Source: Actinobacteria bacterium OV450
Lineage (GTDB): Bacteria > Actinomycetota > Actinomycetes > Streptomycetales > Streptomycetaceae
Reading direction: 5' to 3'
DNA length: 64,000 bases
Assembly: GCA_001298555.1 (NCBI GenBank)
Contig: LJCW01000011.1
Span: 48,062 to 112,061 of the forward strand
The notes below the pieces were generated by a model. That model made no database searches, was not told the DNA's origin, and saw only the letters and a program-made list of their open reading frames with translations. This document shows positions 47,054 to 57,261 of this stretch, in pieces. How positions within the stretch are numbered: position 1 is the first letter of the stretch; every line of letters begins with the position of its first letter. The translations under genes and the position numbers were made by a program.

Positions 47054-48064
47054 TCAGCGGTACAGGGCGGGGCGGTCCACCAGTTCCACCGGGGTCCGCA
47101 CGCCGCCGTGCGCGGCGGTGAGCCCCGCCGCGGAGACGGCGGCCGCCGCGTAGCCGTCCCAGGCGTCGGGCCCGGCCACCCGGCCCTGCGCCGCCGCGGC
47201 CACCCAGCGCCGCAGCTGGCGGTCGTACGCGTCGGCGAAGCGCACGGTGAAGTCCTGGGCGATCTCGTCGTAGCGGCGGCCCGCGGACCGCACCACCATC
47301 GCCTGCCCCTCACCGATCTGGGCGCTGCCGGACTCGCCCACCGCCTCGCACCGCACCTCGTAGCCGAAGCCGCAGTTGACGAAGATCTCCACGTCGACGA
47401 TCACCCCGCCTGCCGTCTCCAGCAGCACCAGCCGGGGATCGCGCAGCCCCTCGGGGGCCGCCGAGGTCGGTGCCGGGGAGAGCACCGACACCGCGGTGAT
47501 CTCCTGCCCGAGCAGCCAGCGCGCCGCGTCGACCTCGTGCACGACCGAGTCGCTGATCAGCATGTCGCTGGTGAAGAAGGACGGCGAGGCGGCGTTGCGG
47601 TGCCGGCAGTGCAGGAACAGCGGCCGGCCGATCCCGCCCGCGTCCAGCAGCTCCTTCAGCCGCTCGTATTCGGCGTCGAACCGCCTCATGAACCCCACCT
47701 GCACCAGGCGTCGGCCCAGCCGCTGCTCCGCCTCCATCACCCGCAGCGCCCCCGCCGGATCCGGCGTCAGCGGTTTCTCGCACAGCACCGGCAGCCCCCG
47801 CCCCAGCGCGTGCAGGATCGCCTCCTCGTGGGCCGCCCCCGGCGAGGCGATCAGCACGGCCTCGACCCCGGGTGCGGCCATGGCCGCCGCCGGATCCGTG
47901 TGCGCGCTCGCGCCGTCCAGCCCCGCTGCGACGGCCTTGACCCGGTCCCCGTCCGGGTCGGCCACGGCCACCACCCGGGCCCCGCCGACCGTCCCGCCGA
48001 TCCGGCGGACGTGGTCGGCGCCCATCTTCCCCGTCCCGATGACGGCGATGCCCAGCGTGCTCAT
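47054..48064 (-). CDS. iolG: Inositol 2-dehydrogenase (Gfo/Idh/MocA family)
   Basis: A 336-residue NAD-dependent dehydrogenase oxidising myo-inositol to 2-keto-myo-inositol. The Rossmann motif [15 protein letters not shown] is at the N-terminus, CEKPLT supplies the catalytic Lys, and [12 protein letters not shown] carries the active-site His region. It sits 21 bp downstream of the inosose-processing gene on the same strand and is divergent from iolCBD-mmsA. The start at 48064 ([10 protein letters not shown]) fits the family. Confidence 0.88.
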   Translation of the reverse strand: MSTLGIAVIGTGKMGADHVRRIGGTVGGARVVAVADPDGDRVKAVAAGLDGASAHTDPAAAMAAPGVEAVLIASPGAAHEEAILHALGRGLPVLCEKPLTPDPAGALRVMEAEQRLGRRLVQVGFMRRFDAEYERLKELLDAGGIGRPLFLHCRHRNAASPSFFTSDMLISDSVVHEVDAARWLLGQEITAVSVLSPAPTSAAPEGLRDPRLVLLETAGGVIVDVEIFVNCGFGYEVRCEAVGESGSAQIGEGQAMVVRSAGRRYDEIAQDFTVRFADAYDRQLRRWVAAAAQGRVAGPDAWDGYAAAAVSAAGLTAAHGGVRTPVELVDRPALYR

Positions 48065-48085
48065 GTCGTGTGTCCCTCCTGGAAG

Positions 48086-49000
48086 TCAGCGGGCGCCGCA
48101 GGAGCGCAGGTAGGCGCGGGTGCGGCGGGCGATCGGCAGCGGCCGGTCGGGCGGGCACGGGTACATGTCCTGCTCCACGATGGCGAACAGGTCCACGCCG
48201 AGCCGCTGGGCGGCCGCGAGCACGGGCTCCAGCGCGGGCACCCCCGACGGCGGTTCGCACATCACCCCGCGGGCCACGGCCGGCCCGAACGGCAGCTGCT
48301 GCGCGACCACTTCCGCGAGGATCCGCGGATCGACCTGCTTGAGGTGGAGGTAGCCGATCCGCTCGCCGAAGGTCTCGACGGCCTGGACGCTGTCGCCGCC
48401 GCAGTAGGCGTAGTGCCCGGTGTCCAGGCACAGGGAGACCAGGTCCGGGTCGGTCGCGTCCAGGAAGCGGGCCACGTTCTCCGGAGTGTCGATGTGCGTG
48501 TCCGCATGCGGGTGGACGACGATCCGCAGCCCGTACCGGTCCTGCACCTCGCGGCCCAGCCGCTCGGTCTGCGTGGTCAGTTCACGCCATTGCGCGGCCG
48601 TGAGGGTGCGGTCCTCCAGCACCTCGCCGGTCTTGTCGTCCCGCCAGAAGGACGGGATGACGACGAGGTGGCCGGCGCCCGTGGCCCGGGTGAGCTCCGC
48701 GATCCGCGACACGTGCTCCCAGGTCTGCGCCCAGACCGCGGGTCCGTGATGGAGTCCGGTGAAGACGGTGCCGGCGCTGACGCGCAAGCCCCGTTTGCCG
48801 GTCTCCTCCGTGAGGCGCGCGGGGTCGGTGGGGAGGTACCCGTACGGGCCGAGCTCGATCCACTCGTACCCGGATTCGGCGACCTCGTCGAGGAACCGGT
48901 CCCACGGAGTCTGCAGCGGATCGTCGGGGAACCAGACACCCCAGGAATCCGGAGCCGAACCGATGCGGATACGGGTCAACGCGGGCGGGGAGGACGTCAT
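48086..49000 (-). CDS. Inosose dehydratase / keto-inositol isomerase-type TIM barrel protein (IolE/IolI family)
   Basis: A 304-residue xylose-isomerase-like TIM barrel. Motifs are GSAPDSWGVWFPDD at the N-terminus, the metal-binding HPHADTHIDT, LCLDTGHYAYCGGD and YLHLKQVDP, typical of IolE (2-keto-myo-inositol dehydratase) and IolI. Since no other dehydratase is in the cluster, the IolE role is the more probable. ATG 49000 is chosen because AAGG lies at the right distance; GTG 49009 overlaps that site. Only 41 bp separate it from iolC, so the two divergent promoters must overlap. Confidence 0.82.
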   Translation of the reverse strand: MTSSPPALTRIRIGSAPDSWGVWFPDDPLQTPWDRFLDEVAESGYEWIELGPYGYLPTDPARLTEETGKRGLRVSAGTVFTGLHHGPAVWAQTWEHVSRIAELTRATGAGHLVVIPSFWRDDKTGEVLEDRTLTAAQWRELTTQTERLGREVQDRYGLRIVVHPHADTHIDTPENVARFLDATDPDLVSLCLDTGHYAYCGGDSVQAVETFGERIGYLHLKQVDPRILAEVVAQQLPFGPAVARGVMCEPPSGVPALEPVLAAAQRLGVDLFAIVEQDMYPCPPDRPLPIARRTRAYLRSCGAR

Positions 49001-49041
49001 GACGGCCACCTTAGGGTGAGAGACGAGTGGGAGGACTGCCT

Positions 49042-49992
49042 GTGACCACCGCGGACGATGTCGGGTTCGACCTGATCACGATGGGGCGGATCGGGGTGGA
49101 TCTCTACCCGCTGAAAACGGGCGTACCGCTGGCGGAGGCGGACACGTTCGGGAAGTTCCTGGGCGGCTCGCCCACCAACGTCGCCGTCGCGGCGGCCCGG
49201 CTGGGCCGACGCGTGGCAGTGATCACCCGCACCGGCGCGGACCCCTTCGGGGCCTATCTGCGCGCCGAGCTGCGCGGGTTCGGGGTCGACGACCGGTGGG
49301 CCGGGGAAGTGGCGCGGTACCCGACCCCGCTGACGTTCTGCGAGGTGTTCCCGCCGGACGACTTCCCGCTGTACTTCTACCGGCTGCCGAAGGCCCCCGA
49401 CCTGGAGATCGAACCGGAGGAGCTGGACCTGGCCGCCGTACGGGCCGCACGGGTCTTCTGGATGACGGGTACGGGCCTGAGCGCGCAGCCGAGCCGCTCC
49501 GCGACCCTCGCCGCACTGGAGGCGCGCTCGAAGTCCGGGATCACGGTCTTCGACCTCGACTGGAGGCCGATGCTGTGGCAGGAGGAGCCGGGGGAGGCGT
49601 ACGCGCGGGCCCTGGGCCTGGCCACGGTCGCCGTCGGCAACGCGCAGGAGTGCGCGATCGCGACCGGTGAGAGCGAACCGCTGGCCGCCGCACGGGCACT
49701 GCTCGCGGCCGGGGTCGAGCTGGCGGTGGTGAAACGGGGGCCGGAGGGGGTACTGGCGATGCGGCGGGACGGAACGGTGGCGCAAGCCGCTCCCGTCCCG
49801 GTGCAGGTGGTGAACGGGCTCGGCGCGGGCGACGCCTTCGGCGGGGCGCTGTGCCACGGGCTGCTGGCGGGCTGGGACCTGGAACGGGTGCTGCGCTTCG
49901 CCAACGCGGCCGGGGCGATCGTGGCTTCGCGGCTGGCGTGCTCGGCGGCGATGCCGTACGCCGGGGAAGTGGAAGAGGTGCTGGAGACGTGA
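49042..49992 (+). CDS. iolC: 5-dehydro-2-deoxygluconokinase
   Basis: A 316-residue PfkB-family sugar kinase that phosphorylates 2-deoxy-5-keto-gluconate. The N-terminal FDLITMGRIGVDLYP and GGSPTNVAVAAARLG are IolC-like, and the C-terminal anion-hole motif GLGAGDAFGGALCHGLL carries the catalytic Asp. GTG 49042 has GGAGG seven bases upstream. It is first in the iolC-iolB-iolD-mmsA operon, and its stop overlaps the iolB start (GTGA). Confidence 0.9.
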   Translation: MTTADDVGFDLITMGRIGVDLYPLKTGVPLAEADTFGKFLGGSPTNVAVAAARLGRRVAVITRTGADPFGAYLRAELRGFGVDDRWAGEVARYPTPLTFCEVFPPDDFPLYFYRLPKAPDLEIEPEELDLAAVRAARVFWMTGTGLSAQPSRSATLAALEARSKSGITVFDLDWRPMLWQEEPGEAYARALGLATVAVGNAQECAIATGESEPLAAARALLAAGVELAVVKRGPEGVLAMRRDGTVAQAAPVPVQVVNGLGAGDAFGGALCHGLLAGWDLERVLRFANAAGAIVASRLACSAAMPYAGEVEEVLET

Positions 49993-50843
49993 CGCTGACC
50001 GCTTCCCACGAGATGGAGTACGCCGCGCTGCGGGTGCTCGACCTCGCCCCGGGCGAGACCTACGCGCACGCGTGCGGGAACCGGGAGTGGATCGTCCTCC
50101 CGCTGGCCGGCGGGTGCACGGTCCGCTGCGCGGAACCCGAAGGCGGCCCGTCGGCCGCCGTGTTCGAACTGCGCGGCCGTGAGGGGGTGTTCACCGCCGT
50201 CACCGACTTCGCGTACCTGCCCCGCGACGGGCGGGCCGGGATCGGGTCCGCCACAGGGGGGCGGTTCGCGCTCGTCGGGGCGCGGTGCGAGAGGGTGCTC
50301 CCCGCCCGGTACGGGGCCGCCCGGGACGTCCCGGTGGAGATCCGAGGGGCCGGCCGGTGCACGCGCCAGGTCAACAACTTCGCCGCCGCCGACGTCTTCG
50401 ACTGCGACCGCCTCATCGCCGTCGAGGTGCTCACGCCCGGCGGGAACTGGTCCTCGTACCCGCCCCACAAGCACGACGAGTTCCACCCCGGCCAGGAGTC
50501 CCGCCTCGAGGAGGTCTACTACTTCGAGATCGCCCCGCACGGCGACACCCCCGGCATCGGCTACCAGCGTGTCACCCCCTCACCGGCGGGGAAGACCGAC
50601 ATCCTCACCGAGGTGAGGACCGGGGACGCGGTGCTCATCCCGGACGGCTGGCACGGGCCGTCCATCGCCGCGCCCGGGCACGACATGTACTACCTCAACG
50701 TCATGGCCGGACCGCCGGGACGGCCCCGGGAGTGGCTGATCCGCGACCACCCCGACCACGCCTGGATCCGGGACACCTGGGCCGGTCAGGACGCCGACCC
50801 CCGGGTGCCCTTCCACCAGGTGCAGGAGGAGGAGACCCGATGA
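49989..50843 (+). CDS. iolB: 5-deoxy-glucuronate isomerase
   Basis: A 284-residue KduI/IolB-type double cupin. The metal site is in PPHKHDEFHPGQESRLEEVYYFE, with His, His and Glu ligands, and a late His in GWHGPSIAAPGHDMYYLNVMAG. It converts 5-deoxy-glucuronate to 2-deoxy-5-keto-gluconate. The GTG start at 49989 overlaps the iolC stop, and its own stop overlaps the iolD ATG, so all three are coupled. Confidence 0.92.
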   Translation: MTLTASHEMEYAALRVLDLAPGETYAHACGNREWIVLPLAGGCTVRCAEPEGGPSAAVFELRGREGVFTAVTDFAYLPRDGRAGIGSATGGRFALVGARCERVLPARYGAARDVPVEIRGAGRCTRQVNNFAAADVFDCDRLIAVEVLTPGGNWSSYPPHKHDEFHPGQESRLEEVYYFEIAPHGDTPGIGYQRVTPSPAGKTDILTEVRTGDAVLIPDGWHGPSIAAPGHDMYYLNVMAGPPGRPREWLIRDHPDHAWIRDTWAGQDADPRVPFHQVQEEETR

Positions 50844-52708
50844 GGCTCACCGTCGCGCAGGCCCTCGTCCGCTTCCTCGCGCAGCAGTACACCGAGCGCG
50901 ACGGCCGGCGCCGGAGGCTGATCGCCGCCACCTGGGGGATCTTCGGGCACGGGAACGTCGCCGGCATCGGCCAGGCCCTCCTGGAGAGCGGCCCGCGCGA
51001 GATGCCGTTCCTCCAGGGGCGCAACGAGCAGTCCATGGTGCACGCCGCCGTCGGGTACGCCCGCCAGTGCGGGCGGCTCTCGGCCCACGCCGTCACCACC
51101 TCGATCGGGCCGGGCGCCACCAACCTCGTCACCGGGGCCGCCCTCGCCACCATCAACCGGATTCCCGTGCTCCTGCTGCCTGGCGACAGCTTCGCCACCC
51201 GGCCCGCCGATCCCGTGCTCCAGCAGCTGGAGGTGCCCCACGCCGGTGACGTCACCGTCAACGACACCCTGCGGCCCGTCTCCCGCCACTTCGACCGGAT
51301 CACCCGGCCCGAAGCCCTGATCCCGGCCGCCCTCCAGGCCATGCGGGTGCTCACCGACCCCGTCCAGACCGGTGCGGTGACCCTGGCGCTGCCGCAGGAC
51401 GTCCAGGCCGAGGCCCACGAGTGGCCGCCCGAGTTCTTCGCCGAACGGGTGTGGGGGGTGCGCCGGCCCCGGCCCGACCGGGACGAGCTCGCGCGGGCCG
51501 CGGAGGCGGTACGGGGCTCCGCGCGCCCGCTGATCGTCGCCGGCGGCGGGATCCGGCACAGCGGAGCCGGGGCCGCGCTGGCGCAGTTCGCCGAGGCCAC
51601 CGGGATCCCGGTGGCCTCCACCCAGGCGGGCAAGGGGGCGCTCCCGTACGACCATCCCGCCGATGTCGGCGGCATCGGCCACACCGGCACGGCCGCCGCC
51701 GACGAGCTGGCCCGCGGCGCCGACCTGGTCATCGCCGCCGGAACCCGGCTGACGGACTTCACCACCGCCTCGTCGACCCTGTTCCAGAACCCCGCCGTCC
51801 GCTTCCTCGGGCTCAACCTCGACCCGTACGACGCCCACAAACTCGCCGCCCGGCCGCTGGTCTGCGATGCGCGGGTGGGCCTGGAGGACCTCCGGGACGC
51901 GGCTGCCGGGTACCGCGTGGACCCCGGGTACGAGTCGGCGTACAAAGAGGGGAAACGGAGCTGGGAGCACCTGGTCGACCGGGCCTGGGCGGCCCCCGAC
52001 GAGGACGCCGCCCCGACACAGGTCCAGGTGCTCGGGCTGCTCGACCGGATCGTCGGCGCCGACGACATCCTGATCAACGCCGCCGGCTCGCTCCCCGGCG
52101 ACCTGCACAAGCTGTGGCGGGCCCGCGCGGCCGACCAGTACCACGTGGAGTACGGGTACTCCTGCATGGGCTACGAGATCCCGGCCGCGATCGGCACCGC
52201 GCTCGCCGCGCCCGGCCGTCCCGTGTGGGCGCTGGTCGGCGACGGGACGTACCTGATGAACCCGACCGAACTCGTCACGGCGGTCCAGGAGGGCGTTCCG
52301 ATCAAGGTGGTGATCCTCGACAACCACGGCTACGCCTCCATCGGCGGCCTCTCCGGGGCCGTGGGCGGCGAGGGCTTCGGCACCGCCTACCGCTTCCGGG
52401 CGCAGGACGGCTCGTACACCGGCGCCCCCCTCCCGGTGGACCTCGCGGCCAACGCGGCCTCCCTGGGAATGGCCGTGATCCGCACCCGCACCATCGGTGA
52501 CCTGCGGAAAGCCCTTATCGAAGCACGTGAGGCAGACCGCCCCACATGTGTCTACGCACAGACCCGAACACCCGACACTGTGTCGGGCCCGCCCCCGGCA
52601 CAGGCGTGGTGGGATGTTCCTGTGGCCGAGACCGCGACCCGTGCGTCCGCGAACGCGGCCCGCGAAGAGTACGACCGGCAAGCCGCGCAGCGACGTCGCC
52701 ATCTGTGA
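50840..52708 (+). CDS. iolD: 3D-(3,5/4)-trihydroxycyclohexane-1,2-dione hydrolase
   Basis: A 622-residue ThDP-dependent ring-opening hydrolase of inositol catabolism. The N-terminal ALVRFLAQQYTERDG and the signature GIFGHGNVAGIGQAL are specific to IolD. The activating Glu is in GRNEQSMVHAAVGYARQ, and the metal motif GDGTYLMNPTELVTAVQEGVPIKVVILDNHGY is in the C-terminal domain. The start at 50840 overlaps the iolB stop (ATGA). mmsA follows 13 bp after its stop. Confidence 0.94.
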   Translation: MRLTVAQALVRFLAQQYTERDGRRRRLIAATWGIFGHGNVAGIGQALLESGPREMPFLQGRNEQSMVHAAVGYARQCGRLSAHAVTTSIGPGATNLVTGAALATINRIPVLLLPGDSFATRPADPVLQQLEVPHAGDVTVNDTLRPVSRHFDRITRPEALIPAALQAMRVLTDPVQTGAVTLALPQDVQAEAHEWPPEFFAERVWGVRRPRPDRDELARAAEAVRGSARPLIVAGGGIRHSGAGAALAQFAEATGIPVASTQAGKGALPYDHPADVGGIGHTGTAAADELARGADLVIAAGTRLTDFTTASSTLFQNPAVRFLGLNLDPYDAHKLAARPLVCDARVGLEDLRDAAAGYRVDPGYESAYKEGKRSWEHLVDRAWAAPDEDAAPTQVQVLGLLDRIVGADDILINAAGSLPGDLHKLWRARAADQYHVEYGYSCMGYEIPAAIGTALAAPGRPVWALVGDGTYLMNPTELVTAVQEGVPIKVVILDNHGYASIGGLSGAVGGEGFGTAYRFRAQDGSYTGAPLPVDLAANAASLGMAVIRTRTIGDLRKALIEAREADRPTCVYAQTRTPDTVSGPPPAQAWWDVPVAETATRASANAAREEYDRQAAQRRRHL

Positions 52709-52721
52709 AGGAGCAATAGGC

Positions 52722-54221
<1,500 letters not shown>

Positions 54222-54248
54222 CCCGCAACCACCACCCGCACGCAGGAC

Positions 54249-54317
54249 CCCGGGGCCGACGGGCCCCGGGACCCCCGGTCCGGCTCGCCCCCCGCACCCC
54301 TCACGCGGGGGGCGAGC
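54249..54317. terminator. Two hairpins after the iol operon
   Basis: The first is a 9-bp stem (54249-54257 with 54262-54270). The second is a 13-bp perfect stem (54283-54295 with 54305-54317) with a 9-base loop. They follow mmsA by 27 bp and probably end the operon. Beyond, 54320-54470 is a pyrimidine-rich low-complexity tract of CTCCCTG-like repeats. Confidence 0.7.
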
Positions 54318-54470
54318 TCCGTTTCCCACTCCTGCCCCCGCTCCCTGTTGCCCGCTGCCCGCCCGCTCCCGGCTCCCTGCTGCCCGGCTCTCTGCTGCCC
54401 CGCTGCGGGCTCCCCGCGGCCGGCTCCCCGTGCCGGGCCCATGGCCCGGGCCTGCTCCCGGGCCCGGGGG

Positions 54471-55523
54471 TCAGCGGGTCCCGGCCAAGTCCGGCGCGGG
54501 CTCGGCGGGTTCGCCATCGTCCGCGGCTGACCGGGCGCGGCGCCGCCGCAGGACCAGCAGGGCGAGGGCTGCGCCCGCCAGGACGAGCAGCACGCCGGCG
54601 GCGGGCCACGGCACGGCGATGAACTCCGCCCCGGATTCGGAGGCCAGGTCCGGATAGGCCGTCGCCCCGGCCGAGATCCGTACGGTGACCCAGTCCGACT
54701 GCGGTGCGTCCGCCCACGGTTCGGTCAGCCGCACCCGCTGGCCGGGCAGCAGCACCAGCTTCAGCTCGCGGGCCGGCCGGTCCAGCACCGTACGGCCGAA
54801 CAACCCCTCGGCGGACACCGCCACCTTCGGCCCGACGACCACGTTGCCCCGGTTGACCAGCGTGTACGAGACCGTGGCGCGGGCCTCCTTCACCCACGGC
54901 AGCAGCGGCGCGGACCGGCTGACCCTCACGTCCTCCACGCTCAGCCCCGGCGTCACCGGACCCGGCACCCGGAAGTAGAGCCGTGCGCCGACCTGCCGCT
55001 TCACCCCGACCTGGACCCTGCCCTCCTGCCGGATGCCCTCCACGGCGGTGTTGAGGGCGACGATCCCGCCGACGTGGTCGCCGGGCGTCGCGTCCTGCGG
55101 GACCTTCACGGTGAACGGGATGTCCTTGCGGCCCTTGGGCGGCACGGTCACCGTGGTCGCGGTCCCGGGCGGCAGCGCGATCCACGCGCCCACGTCCCGG
55201 GGCCTCTGCTCCACCGGCAGCAGTGCGAACGCGCCGCCGGCCGGGGTGTTCACCGCATCGGTGGCGAAGATCTGGAAGGTCAGCTCTTTGTCGGAGGAGT
55301 TGAGGATCGTCGCGCTGTCGCTGACCGTGGTCCCGGCCTCGCCCTGGTGGAAGAAGTACGCGCGATCGGTCATCGGCGCGCCGGCCGGGGGCGTCGGGAA
55401 CACCCCCCAGGTGCCGTTGTCCGCGGCCGTCGCCGTCGCGGCCGGCAGGAGCAGGCCCGCGACCAGCAGCAGGGCGAGCAGCGGACCGTACGCGAGGACG
55501 CGGGGGCGGGAACGGGGGCGCAT
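54471..55523 (-). CDS. DUF916-type WxL-interacting cell-wall protein
   Basis: A 350-residue membrane-anchored extracellular protein. A signal peptide covers about residues 1-34 (LAYGPLLALLLVAGLLLPAATATA). Two beta-sandwich modules follow, with the WxL-interacting protein (DUF916) pattern FFHQGEAGTTVSDSATILNSSDKELTFQIFATDA and DIPFTVKVPQDATPGDHVGGIVALN. A transmembrane helix (WPAAGVLLVLAGAALALLVL) and an Arg-rich tail close the protein. The WxL-like partner gene lies 127 bp upstream on the same strand. The pair suggests an exposed peptidoglycan-associated complex as in Firmicutes. Confidence 0.82.
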   Translation of the reverse strand: MRPRSRPRVLAYGPLLALLLVAGLLLPAATATAADNGTWGVFPTPPAGAPMTDRAYFFHQGEAGTTVSDSATILNSSDKELTFQIFATDAVNTPAGGAFALLPVEQRPRDVGAWIALPPGTATTVTVPPKGRKDIPFTVKVPQDATPGDHVGGIVALNTAVEGIRQEGRVQVGVKRQVGARLYFRVPGPVTPGLSVEDVRVSRSAPLLPWVKEARATVSYTLVNRGNVVVGPKVAVSAEGLFGRTVLDRPARELKLVLLPGQRVRLTEPWADAPQSDWVTVRISAGATAYPDLASESGAEFIAVPWPAAGVLLVLAGAALALLVLRRRRARSAADDGEPAEPAPDLAGTR

Positions 55524-55650
55524 GGGCGGTTCTCCAGTCGGCGCGGGGACACGGTGCACAGGGACACGGGGCGCGGGAGGGGAGGGACGGCGAAGGGGTG
55601 GTGCGGCGTCGTGGCGCCGCACCACCCGGGGTTGCGCTGTTCCTGCCGGA

Positions 55651-56943
55651 TCAGGCGATCGAGAAGGTGACGACCGTCTGGTAGGTGTCGGCGAACATGA
55701 ACGGCGGGAGCTGGATCATCCCGGCGCCCCCGACGGCGAACTCACCGCCGGTCAGCTCGTCCCCGCCGGCGGCCTGCGACGCCACCTTCATCGGGGTCTC
55801 GGAGATCGCGCCGGGGGTGCCCGCGGTGCAGGTGCTCGGGCTGTCCGGGTTGGTCACGGTGCAGGACGGCTGGATGCCGATCTGCGCCTTCGCCATCGAG
55901 TGGCCGGTCGCCTGGTTCAGGAACGGCGTACGGGTGGCCGTCACGTCCCAGCCGAGCGAGCCGCCGCGGAAGTCCTGGACGGTCGCGGCGTTGAACACGC
56001 CGACCACCGACTGGGCCTTGCCGTTGATGGTGACCGAGGGGAAGGAGACGGCCGGCTGGCCGTCCTTCGGGCCGAGCGCCAGCGGGCCGGGAAGGACCTC
56101 GATGTCGACCGGGTTCTTCACGCCCGCCTGGTCCTCCAGGTACACGAAGGACTTGTACGGGGTGACCGAGCCGTCGATCTTGATGGCGTCGGCCTTCTTG
56201 CTGACGGTGATGTTGCAGGTGGCGGCGCCGGTCGCGTCCGCCGTGCCGGTGCCGGTGTCACCGGTCGCCGCGCCCGCGAGCAGGGCGGAACAGGTGACCG
56301 GGCCGGCCGGGAAATTCGCGCCGTTGACGACGACGGCCGTGCCGGCCTTGCCGCTGTTGGGCGTCAGCTTCGTGGTGACCGGGTCCTTCGGCAGGGCCTC
56401 GACCGCGACCGAACCGAGGATGGCGCTGGGCCGGGGCGCCGGGGTGCAGGTGGTGGTGAACACCGAACCGCTGAGGTCCGCGTCGGTCACCGCCAGGTCG
56501 AGTCTGACGTCGACCTTGGTGCCCTCGGTGCCGTCCGGGATCTTGATCGTTCCGGAGAAGGCCTTCGGGTCGAGCGGGGTGCCGGCGACGACACTGACGG
56601 TCTCGGGCGGGCTGGTGACCACCTGGGCGGTCGCCCCCACCTTGAGGGTGATCTTGGTGGTGTTCACCGTCGTGACGGAGAAGCCGGGGATCAGCGGGCT
56701 CGCACCAGGGTCGATCGTGATCGGCACGACGTCGCCGGCCTTGGCCCCGTCGGGCACCGTGATCGTGTAGTTCTGGTTGCCCGAACCGTCCGGCTGCGGA
56801 GCCGGCGCATCGCAGTTCTCGAAGACGGGGGTGGTCACGGTCGCCGCCTGAGCGGTGCCGGTCAGGCCCACGACGCCGCCCGCCAGCGCGAGGGACAGGG
56901 CGCCCGCCCCGGCCAGGACTCTTCGTCGGAACGTTGTACTCAC
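55651..56943 (-). CDS. WxL-domain-like secreted surface protein
   Basis: A 430-residue secreted protein with a signal peptide (VLAGAGALSLALAGGVVGLTGTAQA). The N-terminal two thirds are repeated beta-sandwich segments containing three to four cysteine pairs. The C-terminal part has GGSLGWDVTATRTPF, which resembles the first WxL motif, and ends YQTVVTFSIA, where classical WxL proteins end in an aromatic TWTL strand; the second motif is therefore degenerate. It probably binds peptidoglycan with the help of the DUF916 protein. The ATG at 56943 has little ribosome-site sequence. It shares orientation with the DUF916 gene and the subtilase gene upstream. Confidence 0.75.
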   Translation of the reverse strand: MSTTFRRRVLAGAGALSLALAGGVVGLTGTAQAATVTTPVFENCDAPAPQPDGSGNQNYTITVPDGAKAGDVVPITIDPGASPLIPGFSVTTVNTTKITLKVGATAQVVTSPPETVSVVAGTPLDPKAFSGTIKIPDGTEGTKVDVRLDLAVTDADLSGSVFTTTCTPAPRPSAILGSVAVEALPKDPVTTKLTPNSGKAGTAVVVNGANFPAGPVTCSALLAGAATGDTGTGTADATGAATCNITVSKKADAIKIDGSVTPYKSFVYLEDQAGVKNPVDIEVLPGPLALGPKDGQPAVSFPSVTINGKAQSVVGVFNAATVQDFRGGSLGWDVTATRTPFLNQATGHSMAKAQIGIQPSCTVTNPDSPSTCTAGTPGAISETPMKVASQAAGGDELTGGEFAVGGAGMIQLPPFMFADTYQTVVTFSIA

Positions 56944-57247
56944 TGGGTCGCGACTCCTTCGTCAGACGAACCCTCCCCCCACCCGCTGTGTGGGGGAGGC
57001 CGAGCCGGTGCGGTGGCCGACATTGACGCGTCGCGGTGTTGAGAAGTCAATGACTTGCTTTCGCCCGAAGCACACAGAAATTGATGTCCCATCAGGCCGG
57101 GTCTTCGGGGGTGCGGGGCGGATGGGATGGGAGGGGTGCCGGCGGGCGCCGACCTGGCAGCCGGCCGCCGTGCCTCGCCCTACGGCCGGAGCAGTGGGCC
57201 GCCGTGCCTCGCCCTACGGCCGGAGCAGTGGGCCGCCGTGCCTCGCC
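56944..57247. other. 304-base gap with tandem repeat
   Basis: Upstream of the WxL-like gene there is a short AT-richer promoter-like stretch (57015-57085). From 57164 onward two complete 34-bp repeat units and the start of a third lead into the 3' end of the subtilase gene. I see no gene. Confidence 0.6.
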
Positions 57248-57261
57248 CTACGGCCGGAGCT
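57164..57261. repeat. 34-bp tandem repeat, three copies, overlapping the subtilase 3' end
   Basis: Units start at 57164, 57198 and 57232 and are identical except that the third diverges after GGAGC. Each unit contains CTACGGCCGGAGC, which on the minus strand is the last codons and TAG stop of the subtilase gene. The third copy supplies the real stop; the others are downstream duplicates. Confidence 0.88.
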
